From the NCBI GenBank assembly GCA_032622095.1, contig CP136068.1, positions 123,323,989 through 123,387,988 on the forward strand: a stretch of DNA of 64,000 bases. The letters are read 5' to 3'. A model generated the notes under the pieces. It was not told the origin of the DNA, searched no databases, and was given only the letters and a program-made list of their open reading frames with translations. Below are positions 1-12,400 of this stretch, in pieces. Position numbers and translations under genes: made by a program. Position 1 is the stretch's first letter. Every line of letters starts with the position of its first letter. The stretch is from Siphonodentalium dalli. Lineage: Eukaryota; Mollusca; Scaphopoda; Gadilida; Siphonodentaliidae.

Positions 1-756
1 ATTTTAGCAAGGAAAAGCGACATCGAAACGGCTGGGGTTAAAAGAATAATATTGATGTCCTTATCACAACCATAGAGGAAATAAAGACACCTTCATGAAA
101 AAAAATATATAGTTCCATTTTGAAAGTGTATTTTCATATTGACAACATTGTTCAACCACACTTATCACCCATGTTTATCTCACAGTCAACAATAAATAAC
201 CCAAACAAATTGAATAGCATAATTATATACTCTAATTAGCATAATAATAAACTTCCGGCATAGACATCGGTATCATTGTGCTAATCTCTTACTGCATTGT
301 CTTACTAAATTATGAGACCGGATTTTGGCTACTTATGTGATAAATTATGTGCATGGTGTCAGAATATGAACGCAGACATACATATACAATGCATCTTTAT
401 CATGCACATTTGAAGCCATGAGAAGTAAAAATTTTGTAGTTCCACATTAACAGTGTATCGACATTTGCCTTCAAATACCTGTATGATTGATTCTTGTGAG
501 ATAATTGCTTGCTATTTACAAGCAAATTCCGTTAGCATCGCCACAGGTGGAACTACAGAGATTTTACTTCTTATACAGATATCTGTGGTACAGATGCATT
601 TTACATGCATGTTTCCGTTCAAATTCTGGCACCATATTGTTTTCTACGACAAAATGCCTGCAAACTATAATGTCCAAACTTGCGAGTGTTTGGACGCACA
701 CAATTAACTATATGTGGTGTAAATCAAACTACCATTACAGTGCAAATATATACTAC
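1..756. other. Non-coding start of window
   Basis: No exon with convincing splice sites and family similarity is visible here. The short open frames at 453-759 lie in a transposon-like repeat (next entry) and are not genes. The stretch is probably intron of the CROT-like gene, or sequence upstream of it, because the first recognisable exon at 3362 starts mid-protein. Confidence 0.5.
352..707. repeat. Diverged copy of a long-TIR MITE (family of 51438-51840)
   Basis: The stretch shares a chain of blocks with 51438-51840: a 'gagataattgc' centre, a 'ggaactacagagattttactt' block, a 'tttccgttca' block, and an end containing 'cgacaaaatg', 'ctgcaaac' and 'caaacttgc'. Left and right halves are roughly inverted copies. 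The ends are too worn to define a target duplication. A related segment is also present inside both arms of the giant palindrome near 27600 and 30100. Confidence 0.5.
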
Positions 757-2218
757 TAGCCGATGAGCCCGACGTTGTCCGGGCTATTCAAAAACCAAAT
801 TTCAAGTCGATAGCTCCACCCGTTTCCGAGATATGGTCTGCGCATGCGCGAAGATGGCGTCGCACGGGCTCGGAGACCCGATAAAATTCGTATCAGGGGC
901 AAGATACATTCACATAGCAAATTTCAAGTCGATAGCTCTAGCCGTTTCCGAGATCTCGTCTGCGCATGCGCGAAGCTGGCGTCGCACGGGCTCGGCGACC
1001 CGATAAAATTCGTATCCGGGACAAGATACATTCACATAGCAAATTTCAAGTCGATAGCTCCACCCGTTTCCGATATCTCGTCTGCGCATGCGCGAAGCGG
1101 GCGCCGCACTGGCTCGCCAATACGACAACGTCCACCGCCTGGTCAAACTACACACACGTACCAAGTTTCGTCCCGATCGGTCGAGAATCGTAGATTTGTA
1201 TCAATGACAGACAAACACACATATAGACAGACAAACAAACAGAGGTCTTCAAAATATACATGAGACTAGCCGATGAGCCCGACGTTGTCCGGGCTATCCA
1301 AAAACCAAATTTCAAGTCGATAGCTCCACCCGTTTTCGAGATCTGGTCTGCGCATGCGCGAAGCTGGCGTCGCACGGGCTCGGCGAACCGATAAAATTCG
1401 TATCCGGGACAAGATACATTCACATACCAAATTTCAAGTCGATAGCTCCACCCGTTTCCGAGATCTCGTCTGCGCATGCGCAGACGGGCGTCGCACGGGC
1501 TCGCCAATACGACAACGACCACCGCCTGGTCAAACTACACACACGTACCAAGTTTCGTCCCGATCGGTCGAGAATCGTAGATTTGTATTAATGACAGAGA
1601 CAGACAAACAGACAGACAGACAGAGGTCTTCAAAATATATATGAGACTAGCCGATGAGCCCGACGTTGTCCGGGCTATTCAAATACAAAATTTCAAGTCG
1701 ATAGCTCTACCCGTTTCCGAGATCTGGTCTGCACATGCGCGAAGCTGGCGTCGCACCGGCTCGGCGACCCGATAAAATTCGTATCCGGGGCAAGATACAT
1801 TCACATAGCAAATTTCAAGTCGATAGCTCCACCCGTTTCCGATATCTGGTCTGCGCATACGAGAAGCTTGCGTCGCACGGGCTCGGCGACCAGATAAAAT
1901 TCGTATCCGGGGCAAGATACATTCACATAGCAAATTTCAAGTCGATAGCTACACCCGTTTCCGAGATCTCGTCTGCGCATGCGCGAAGCTGGCGTCGCAC
2001 GGGCTCGGCGACCCGATAAAATTCGTATTCGGGGCAAGATACATTCACATACCAAATTTCAAGTCGATGGCTCCACCCGTTTCCGAGATCTCGTCTGCGC
2101 ATGCGCTGCACGGGCGTCGCACGGGCTCGCCAATGCGACAACGACCACCGCCTGGTCAAACTACACACACGTACCAAGTTTCGTCCCGATCGGTCGATAA
2201 TCGTAGATTTGTATTAAT

Positions 2219-2256
<38 letters not shown>

Positions 2257-3312
2257 GGTCTTCAAAATATATATGAGACTAGCCGATCAGCCCGACGTTG
2301 TCCGGGCTATTCAAAAACCAAATTTCAAGTCGATGAGCCCGACGTTGTCCGGGCTATTCAAAAACCAAATTTCAAGTCGATAGCTCCACCCGTTTCCGAT
2401 ATCTCGTCTGCGCATGCGCGAAGCTGGCGTCGCACGGGCTCGGCGATCCGATAAAATTCGTATCCGGGGCAAGATACATTCACATACCAAATTTCAAGTC
2501 GATAGCTCCACCCGTTTCCGAGATCTCGTCTGCGCATGCGCGAAGCTGGCGTCGCACGGGCTCGGCGACCCGATACAATTCGTATTCGGGGCAAGATACA
2601 TTCACATACCAAATTTCAAGTCGATAGCTCCACCCGTTTCCGAGATCTCGTCTGCGCATGCGCTGCACGGGCGTCGCACGTGCTCGCCAATACGACAACG
2701 ACCACCGCCTGGTCAAACTACACACACGTACCAAGTTTCGTCCCGATCGGTCGAGAATCGTAGATTTGTATTAATGACAAACAAACATACAAACAAACAT
2801 ACAGACAGAGGTCTCCAAAATATATATACGAGACTAGCCAATGAGCCCGACGTTGTCCGGGCTATTCAAAAACCAAATTTCAAGTCGATAGCTCCACCCG
2901 TTTCCGAGATCTGGTCTGCGCATGCGCGAAGCTGGCGTCGCACGGGCTCTGCGACCCGATACAATTCGTATCCGGGGCATGATACATTCACATACCAAAT
3001 TTCAAGTCGATAGCTACACCCGTTTCCGAGATCTCGTCTGCGCATGCGCGAAGCTGGCGTCGCACGGGCTCGGCGACCCGATAAAATTCATATCCGGGGC
3101 AAGATACATTCACATAGCAAATTTCAAGTCGATAGCTCCACCCGTTTCCGAGATCTCGTCTGCGCATGCGCCAATACGACAACGTCCACCGCCTGGTCAA
3201 ACTACACACACGTACCAAGTTTCGTCCCGATCGGTCGAGAATCGTAGATTTGTATAAATGACAAACATACAGACAAACAGACAAACAGAGGTCTTCAAAA
3301 ATATATATGAGA
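757..3312 (+). repeat. Higher-order satellite of SINE-like units ending in (ACAG)n
   Basis: Five head-to-tail units begin near 757, 1266, 1649, 2280 and 2837 with 'tagccgatgagcccgacgtt'. Unit 4 begins with a partial duplication of this block. Each unit then holds one to several tandem ~122-bp subunits ('aaatttcaagtcgatagct' to 'gcaagatacattcacata'), a block 'gtttcgtcccgatcggtcga', an ACAGACAG/ACAAACAG tail and 'aggtcttcaaaatatatatgaga'. The head block folds into an AGCCCG/CGGGCT hairpin. The 122-bp subunits carry TGCGCATGCGC. All open frames here are by-products of the repeat. A tandem array of a tailed, retroposon-like unit is unusual. Unit number is likely polymorphic. Confidence 0.9.
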
Positions 3313-3361
3313 TTATATTCCTAAACTTTTAGATGTAAGTATTCTACCAACTATATTTCAG

Positions 3362-3475
3362 AACAGGGCTAGGCTTGTAGCCCTTCATCCAAAGAATTTT
3401 ACTAATCTGGAACTCATCCAGAAAGCACTAATGGTTGTGAGTCTGGACGACAGAGTGATTGAAAATCCCAGCGAT
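3362..3475 (+). CDS. CROT-like exon 1 of window (38 codons)
   Basis: The acceptor is 'ctatatttcag' and the donor 'gat|gtaagt', phase 0 at both ends. The translation runs from NRARLVALHPKNF through LELIQKALMVVSLDD, matching the family segment 'WAKAREHLISLDPENL...LEKIQSSL' that precedes the active-site exon. It lies about 50 bp downstream of the satellite array. No in-frame stop is present. Confidence 0.8.
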
Positions 3476-6400
3476 GTAAGTCTAATTTTCTGTCGTTTAA
3501 AAAAAACACGTCGCTTCTCGATTAAGGGCTTCAACTTTTGAAAACCCAAAATTATGCGTCTATATACGATTTTGTCTAGAGGATATTACTTGATATCAGG
3601 CCCGATATCAAACCAACCAAGTAATATCGTATTTATTAGGTCTATCGCCTCTTAGTAAATGACAACTCTTTCAAATGAATGAAATCACAAATATCGATAT
3701 ATGCACAATATTTAGCAATGAAGTAGATCTATGGCATGTTATAAAACCAATTTACTAGGATTTGTGATATCGTAAAATAATATAATCGGATTGGTGATGA
3801 TATTACTCGGTTTATTAAAGGGCATATTTAAGCGATATTCACATAGTTCGACAACAGGCCGTTCTGAACAAAAATGTCATATCTAATTAATAATATATTA
3901 TAACGCCTCCAAGGTACATAACGGAAAATTATTTGGCCTACTTCAACATAGTGGTCAGAGAAAATGGATGATCGTTTGAAAATTGAGCTGAACATGACAT
4001 GGAACATTTTAATGAGAGGTTCAAACGCATATCATGATTAAAACATGGCTATATATCTAGTAAATCTAATGTGAGTAATTTTAGCATTTCCTAGTGTTAA
4101 TTTATTGTTGGTACACCTTGTTACAATGGTACAGACATACGACCATAGGCAGTTTGTGAGTTTGTGGAACTTATTATCTGGACATTTTCCATCAGTGAAT
4201 AAGAATCCTTCTGCATTTGTATTATTTTTTCGAATGTCTGTCGCCTGCTCATTTTTTTCTGGACACCCCTCCAAATGAATGATAGACTATTCCAATATAT
4301 ATTTTATAACTGAATGGGAGAATTCATTTGGTAAAGAAAGGGTTAACATGTATAAATGCTTCTATCTGTGTAACATTGTTGAAACTAGAATGGCGGCAAT
4401 ATTGTCCCATGCGTATTTCAATATCAATATAATTATCCATTTATTATGTCATTCGACTTTTAGTCCCAAGGTATAGCATTTGGTAACGCTATAATATCAC
4501 AACAGTTTAAAGTCAGCAATAAAAGTCATATCTCTGTTGGTATAGATATGAATCAATCATACTTTGAATTATGTTAACGTTCCAGCACTTACAACGATAT
4601 ATGGCAAGCTATTGCTGTTCGTTGACTAAAGAAATATTTCCCTATATATCTTTGTTGCATAGCTTGAGATGTAGCTTCTGATTATGACCTCTTGTGTTTG
4701 AATATATAAACGCTCCTTAAACAGTGTTTCTGTCTTGATATTACAATGACTGTTTTAAAGAGTTACACACTGATGATGCAGTAGGGGTCCCAAACTGTAC
4801 TGCAGTATTTGCATTAATTCATTTACAGATGTTTGCACATGGTATCAACACATAATCTCAATGTAATAAATGATAATTGATACCAGTTCATTCTTCAACT
4901 TTTGTAACACGATGTCGCAGTAACGTAAATGTTCGGGCCACGCCAAGCCTGCTTTTAACACATGTGCCTGTCATTTGCAGAATGAGGTCCCAGAGGGTTA
5001 ATTTAGTGAGCTATCCCGCATATAACGGCTAGAATCACCAAATTCACCCTCTGTGGACCTCATTCTGCTTAGTCCTCATCGGCTATGGGAGACATAGACT
5101 CAGATTGAAGTTCCCAAGTGGTAAATATTGTGATGTACACTCAATGGGAACCTCGATTATGCAATGTGTCGTCTGCCAATTTGGTGATTTAGAGAAACTG
5201 AAGTGAAGAGAAGATGAGGTCCAAGCAGAATGATGTCCACAGAGGGTGAATTTGGTGATGCTAGCCCACAATTTAGGGATAGCTAGCGACCCTAAATTCA
5301 CCCTCTGGGGACCTCATTCTGCAAATGACAGGCACTCTAAACTCAGACTTGGTCCCCGCAACTCAGAAGCTACGCTGTATTAATTTCAGTTGATATCAAA
5401 TGGCCTGCATGGCGATCCAACAAACAAGTGGCTTGACAAAGGATTCAACCTGATAGTTTATAAAAATGGTTATATATCTAGCAATTCTGATGTGAGTACT
5501 TTTCTCAGTCCCTATAACTATTGTTGATACACATTGATACACAACTGCTTGGTTGAATGGCATATATATACTTGCAAAAACATTCTTATGAACTAAAATC
5601 TGATATGAGTGAATATAATTATATTATATTTGTAATAATAATAGATATGCATGCATCTATTCTGTATCTCACCTGTTCCGTATATAGTGTATATATGTTT
5701 TGCTTGATCCACACTTTGTACTGTGGCTTTGCAAATCACTATACAACCTTGACGCTATCGTATAGTCGTTGAGTTTTGATGTTCTAATTTCCTAGATAAA
5801 CCTGGCAAGACCAGGTATAAGGAACTGTAGCTATCGACACAGTTTTTGTTTCCGTTAATGCAACTATAACACGTTTCTCTCGCAGACTCACATGCGCTAA
5901 GCAGTTGCGCGAAGTGCTCGTCAATCAGAAGTTGCTTAATTGTGATGCACATTATAGATAATGGAGTCTGAGTGTCCCACGTGCTTTATGTCCTGAGTTA
6001 TCTAGTTTTTGCCTGACAAAGACTAACCATTTAATCTTGTTTGTGTCTTATGTGTCCATATTTGAAGGGTGCTTCACGATTTCACCTTTTTCGCCAACAC
6101 AGAATCTTCGTCTGAAATCAGCCGACACCAATAATGAGAGTGCTCTGCAATTAGCTGCTATTAGAAGTGGTGTCTACCGAGTTCATCAAACACCATATAA
6201 TTAGGGGGCGCTTTTTTCATTGTTAAAATGATTTCTCAATAACAATACCAATTTCTAAACATCATACCTCGCTTCTGTAAGTTCTGTACAATGTACATCA
6301 TAATTGGGAGAACGATTGTGTCAAACAGTTTCAGCATTAACTGTGGATGTAAGTTCAGATGCCTGCATGGTTTTATTCAAATGGCCGAACATCGATCTAG

Positions 6401-9400
6401 ATTCAATCGATGCCGATCTGCCAAGAGCTTTACACAACCTGCCGTTATAAAATACGTTGGTTTGGTTTAAACATATTTATTGTAACACAAGATACAAGGG
6501 ATTGGGGCACAAGTGATACCAACTTAACGTGATGCCTCTCCCGAAAATATTTACACAAATGTTTAAACAATATGAATAACATATATAATTGTACATGTAC
6601 TATTAAGAATGTTAATAATGATGATGTCTGGTGAGTTGTGATTGGTGGATTGTGATTACCGGTCCCGAGATCCTCTCCTAAAGATCATGCCATGCCTTGA
6701 GTAGTTACGACTGTTTTTCGTTAAGTGAAACGTTTGCTTTCTGAAATATATTTTTGAACCATGTAAAAGAGTAGTTGGTTTCGACGTTGTGGAATGTCCT
6801 GTCAGTCCATGGAGCGGTGTAGTGTTCGTGTACACTGCATCGAGTTATCAGATCCGACAACCCCATTTCCATAAACATGGTTATATATCTAGTAAATATA
6901 ATGTGAGTAATTTTAGCATTTCCTAGTGTTAAGTTACTGTTGGTACACCTTTGTACAATGGTACAGATGCATCGGAGTCGCTGAAATAGATCACTACTTG
7001 CTCTTTTCCGGTATGGGCTGCGTAGGAAGACAGTTAGTCATCATTATATCACCCAACAATATACATAATATAAAGTAATGTATAGCCACAGGTGAACCAA
7101 GACAACCACAGGGACATAACTTTCAACCCGGGAAAACAGACAATCTCTAGTTCGCGGGGGCTGCTCGATTTACCACACATATCAGCGCCTCTGTTGACTA
7201 AATCAAGATTGCGAAATACTGGACACCAAAAGCAGATTAATGGCCACGTATACATACCCATAGCGTTATACATATAGAGAAGAAGAATTGGGGAGTAAAC
7301 AGAACAATTTCGGGATTAGCGAGGCCAGATACCTTGCTAGAGAAGACTATAGAAAACTAATGCAGCGCGCTGGACGAGGAGAGCAGTCTAAGGAACGCAT
7401 AGGAAAATGACGCTGCTCGATTAACACAGGAACGCCCCTGTTGATGCACCGTGAAATGCGCATCGAGCCAGCATAATCCCTTCGCTGTACCGAGATACGA
7501 TACACAGTTCTAACCGACTACCCAGCAGTGACCAAGACTTCTCGGACGCCAAGAAGACAGCTAGGATCTCTAGCCAGACGCATGGATAGGAATGCAAGGT
7601 AAACATTATGATCTTGTATTTCTAACAACACCCCACTGATGCGCCGGCGGAGAAGAAGAGCAGACGACAGGACGAGGAACACCACCTGAGGGTATCCACG
7701 CAGACGACAGGCCAACGAACTCAACCGGAACTCAACCACGAAGAAGACAAGCAGACACGCCCAACTTATGAGGACGCAAGAAGACCCTAACCCGAGCAGA
7801 CGACAGGAAGACAAACACAACTAGAAAGAAACCAGATGCCGACGATTGAATGCTATTGACTTTGTTGTAATTAAATAATCAAACCGTTTTGATGGTCTTA
7901 AGAGTTATATGTACCCGTATTGGCACACAGGAGACCATGTGCTTTTAATAAACACCATATTTTATTGTCCTTTGCATTTTATGTTTATTTTTATGTTTGG
8001 TTTAAACTTTGTTTATCTATCCACCAAATATATAATTATGTGACATAAAATACATTGAATATGGAAATACATAAGGAATTGTTATAATGGATATGGTAAT
8101 TTGTTATATATCTGGTAGAAAGGGAGAACGACAGTAAGCACATGGCTTATGTATCACCAAGGACCCCCTGTAAAATGTATATATAAATAATCGTGTGATT
8201 TTACGTTAATATCGGGACCAGACAGTAGACAGATAATTCGAATATTTCATGGGTTCTTTGATATTTTGGGTATTTAGAATAAGAGGAGAATTCAGGAGAA
8301 GAAGATGAAAATGGAGGGGGAGATGATGGCGGGGGAGGGGAGTTGAACGGGTTCTTCGTTTTATTACACGTAATAAACGTAGGTATGGTGCTATGGTGCT
8401 GACCGATTTATAATTAAGCAACTAAAATCGTTGTGTGTGGAACTGTGTGGAATGTGAATTTTTGGAATTCTTCAAAAATAGTTAGATTTGTTTGTAGACT
8501 CATTGTATCATCGCCATTGGAAAACTATAAATATAATATAAATAGGTTTATGTTTATAGCACGTCACTCAAATAAATTATCATTGTCATCATTATTATCG
8601 TCGCCGCCGTCATCTTCATCGTCATTGTCGTCACAGTTACAGCCTACAGCAACAACAACAACCCCTCCCTCCACTCCATTATGGTATAGAAAATTATCAA
8701 GTATGTACTATTTTATTGAAGCATGGACCAGCAGATGCTATGATGGGTTTTGTCACTACATTTTACGTTGACATGTGTCTTGATGAAATCAACGGTAAAT
8801 GGCCAGTGAGTATGATTCTATAAAAACCTATCTTGTCCTCAAATTGTCAAAATGGTCTGAAACACCCCATTTAGGTGTTCCCTGGCGGAATAACAAATAA
8901 TCATGCCAAATAAGTTATTTTCATTAATTTGATATACAAATAGTCATAAAACAGCGTCATTGTCATAAACGAATTACACACACGGACTATTATTGGTTCA
9001 ATAATTGCCGTAATTTTTATGTCCAATATAATGCGTCAGGAATAAAGTAGTAAATAGTTAAATGTGTGCGTAGTTCAACCGTTGTGTTCTCTCACATGGC
9101 ACAGTCGATGCTGTTGGAATTTTCGACAATCTTAATTCTTTCTACATTCTTCCAGTGGGGACACTGTTTGCATACTAACTGATTGTTTTTATTCAATATG
9201 TCTTTAACCAATGGCTACAAAGTTGTTGCCATTTAGATTTTCTTCAGAACTAAAGCTACTGACAATCTTCAACAATCGTTTTCTGTTGACATGTTCCAGG
9301 AATCAAAATAGTTGCAATAAACAACATTCTCTATGTTAGTTTCTTCTTGGAAAACTATATTGGGCATACACTTGTGTAATGGAACATCGAAGTAGAAGCA

Positions 9401-12400
9401 TAAAATACAAGCAAACTTACCCGTAAGTTTCGGTTTGAAAACTACAGTGAGAATTTGGCAAATAAACTTTTCGTCATTCAAAACTCCTCGAAAGAATATG
9501 GTGTGCAAGTAAAAACATTGTGGCTATACAGTATTTGTTCTTTTTTACTTGCATAAACCTACATTATAAGTGGCATTTTCTGCAGGCTTTGTATTGATTT
9601 TAACTATGATAGGATAATGAATATTGTAATTATATATTGGGTAGTGAATCTGTTTGACGTGCATTCATTTATGTTTCCAACTTATTGTAAACATACTCTA
9701 TTCCAATCCTAACAACATATATGAACATTTAAAACAAAGTTTTGACAATACGAAATATAATAGTATAAATAGATGGATTTATTGGAAGGGGATTAAACAA
9801 TAAGCCCAAGGGCTTTTGTTAAGTTTGGTCCTCATTTTGTTTCGCGCGCGCTCCCCCCTCTCTCTCTCTCCATTAACTGGGGAGGTAGATCTGACGGGAA
9901 GGAATAAAACTATTATAGTAATGGTAATTTTATGATATTGTCATTAGAGGCAGAGGGACGGTGAGCAGGATATAGTCAAGAAGAGAGAGAGAAAAACAAG
10001 AGAGAGATAGAGAGAGAGACTCAGCGTGTTTCTAGATTAGCTAAATAAAGCACATGTTTGGCAAGAATATGAGTACAAACGGGGAACTAATATTATATAG
10101 AACATGGTCATTGTTTCCACCTTTTATTCTTTAATAGGGAAGTCAGGATATCCGGGATTTTCCGCCTCCAGTCGAATTAGAATTCACGATGGATGAACAT
10201 ACTACTCAAGCATTGGTGAATGCAGAGGACTTATATAACAGTATTGTGAGTTTTTGTCTAATCCCCCATGAAACTACAATCATGGTTCGTTGATGAAACC
10301 TGCTATCAGTTGGAAAGAGGTCCAGATATTACTGCTCAGTCCTTGGGCAATACACATGACTATGTGCCATTATTAATGCAAAAAACAGACATGACATGGG
10401 ACTTATTATAAATAATCAGTTTCAAAAGATGTTTCTAATAGATATATTTGTGCATCTCCTAAAATGTGAATCAGTGATTTATTATTTAACACACAGAGTA
10501 TATGGAATGTATGGAAGACAAAGTTGCATTGACTGCAATGCAAATTTTTTATTTTCAAACTACTGATTGAATAATATGGTCAACAGGTCAAGCTTGGCAC
10601 CACGCCCGAATGGGTTGTGCCATATCTCCTGGTAACATCAACATCATTTGTAACCAACGTATATATCCAGGTTAAATGGACAGAAAAACGCATACTATCC
10701 TTGAATATATAGTTCTAAACTTCCAATCATTTAAATTCAATATAATATTAAAACAGCTGTCCTGAAATATTGTTTGAACGAATTCTTGTTTTATCACGAC
10801 TGTGTTTTCATATACAAGTAGTGAACATTATCTTATAATATGAGACTTGTAACATAATTTCTGAAGCACCGATCCCCTGAAATCTGGTTATTTTCAGGCG
10901 TCACAACTGGAGAGTCTCATAGTTGAGTTCACGGATTATGGCAAGAAATATCTACGCACATTGGGATTACACCCTGATACTCATGTCCAAATGGCTATAC
11001 AGCTTGCGTATTACAGACGACACAGAAGGTAACGGCGAATGCTGTTCAAACTAAGCGACAGGCATGGGTCGATTATGGGCCTAACAGATCTCAACAAAAT
11101 ACACTGCAAAATACAGATAATTTTGTTTAATTTGAAGGACCTCAAAACACTCGCTATAGCTTAAGCTGCTTTCGCAGTCCTGCGGCTGCCTAACGCGGCT
11201 GACGCATACGACCAACGCATGCGGCCAATACATGGGGCTATCGGGTTAGGCACAACATTACAAACCATACATATACCTCCAGGGTTGCGACTAACGCACT
11301 TAAACGCATCCTGCGTCAGCCACAAGACCAGTTATGTATGTATGGTTTGAAACATGCGCCTATAACCCGATAGCCGCATGCGTTGGCCGCATGCGTCAGC
11401 CGCAGGTCTGTGGAAGCAGCTTTAGGTGAATAGATTGTTATTGATTTCGCCTAAATATCAACATGCATAAGTGTAATAACTAAAAACATATTTGCGTCTC
11501 AAGCTGTCAACATTTTACTCATGGTGGTATCTTCCAGAAAAAGTGTTACAAATATTTTCTTTAGTTTTTAATACCAAGCAAATTTAGTGAAAACATACGA
11601 AGCGCCTCCGCATCCGACCTCAATCAGAATTGTCTGTATTTTCGAGTTAGTTTTCGTTGCTGTAAACATAAATATTGGCTACTGTTAAAGTAAGTTGTTT
11701 ACAAACATCGGTTTCAACACGGGAATCTCATAACTTTGAGATTATTGATAATGACGATAATAACAAATTCCGTCCATATATTTTCATTTTCTTCTTGGTT
11801 ATGTAAAGGATAATGTTCGAAGCAGAGGGAATTCGGTAAAAGAATAGACGAGGGCTTGCCCGAGTCTATTCTTTACCGAATTCCCGACGCTGAGAATATT
11901 ATCTGACTTAAAACCCACTCATTGAATTGTCGTTGGAGCCAACTGTCAATTGTGTCTGGCCCACAGCTCTGCCTTGATTACCTGAGTACACGCCCACAGT
12001 TCAGCACAGACAGTTTGTGATGTCCGTGTTGTCCACGATGAAAAGCAACACATTTCAGTTATTATTTAATTCGAATTAGGACTCGCCAGTTGAGGGACGT
12101 TTCTTCCGAAGTTTGTCGTTGCGCAATGGATTCGGACAGTGTATGTGAGCAATATCTTACTATATTTCTTTATTGATTTAAAGATGCACCATCTAATTCG
12201 ACATCAAATACGTTAACATTCCATAATAATTTATCAGGCTCCCGTACCCCCGTATATATCATTTCCCATATGGTCAAACCCTGGGAGCATTTTCTATTAT
12301 CTTCTGATGGGGTTGAAGATTGAACAAACCATGCAGGGAATATATTTCTGTGTTAATACTTGTTCCTTGAATATAAATTCCCAGCTCGAGGTTGCAAGAT

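Larger units (their letters stand above)
3476..8649 (+). other. Large intron of the CROT-like gene
   Basis: This intron holds one palindromic MITE (4964-5333), three short dispersed repeats and an unassigned block at 6455-7830. An exon encoding the roughly 13 residues missing before the catalytic His might be hidden here, but I could not find one. The open frames at 5557-5952 and 8206-8421 have no recognisable content. Confidence 0.6.

Noticed and set aside
757-800. Possible hammerhead ribozyme ('ccgatgag' plus stem)
   Set aside because: The hairpin AGCCCG/CGGGCT is present but the conserved CGAAA after stem II and the cleavage triplet are not, so the core is incomplete.
844-3284. Series of 60-199 codon frames on both strands (MREAGVARARRPDKI-type)
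   Set aside because: They repeat with the 122-bp satellite on both strands and have stops at unit ends; products of the repeat.
757-3312. CRISPR-like array
   Set aside because: Unit length and spacing vary, there are no unique spacers of constant length, and the surrounding DNA is eukaryotic. The same applies to the arrays at 22932 and 53086.
8433-8771. 112-codon Ser/Thr-rich frame
   Set aside because: Mostly a TCATC/TCG simple repeat upstream of the CROT-like exon; only its end may touch coding sequence.
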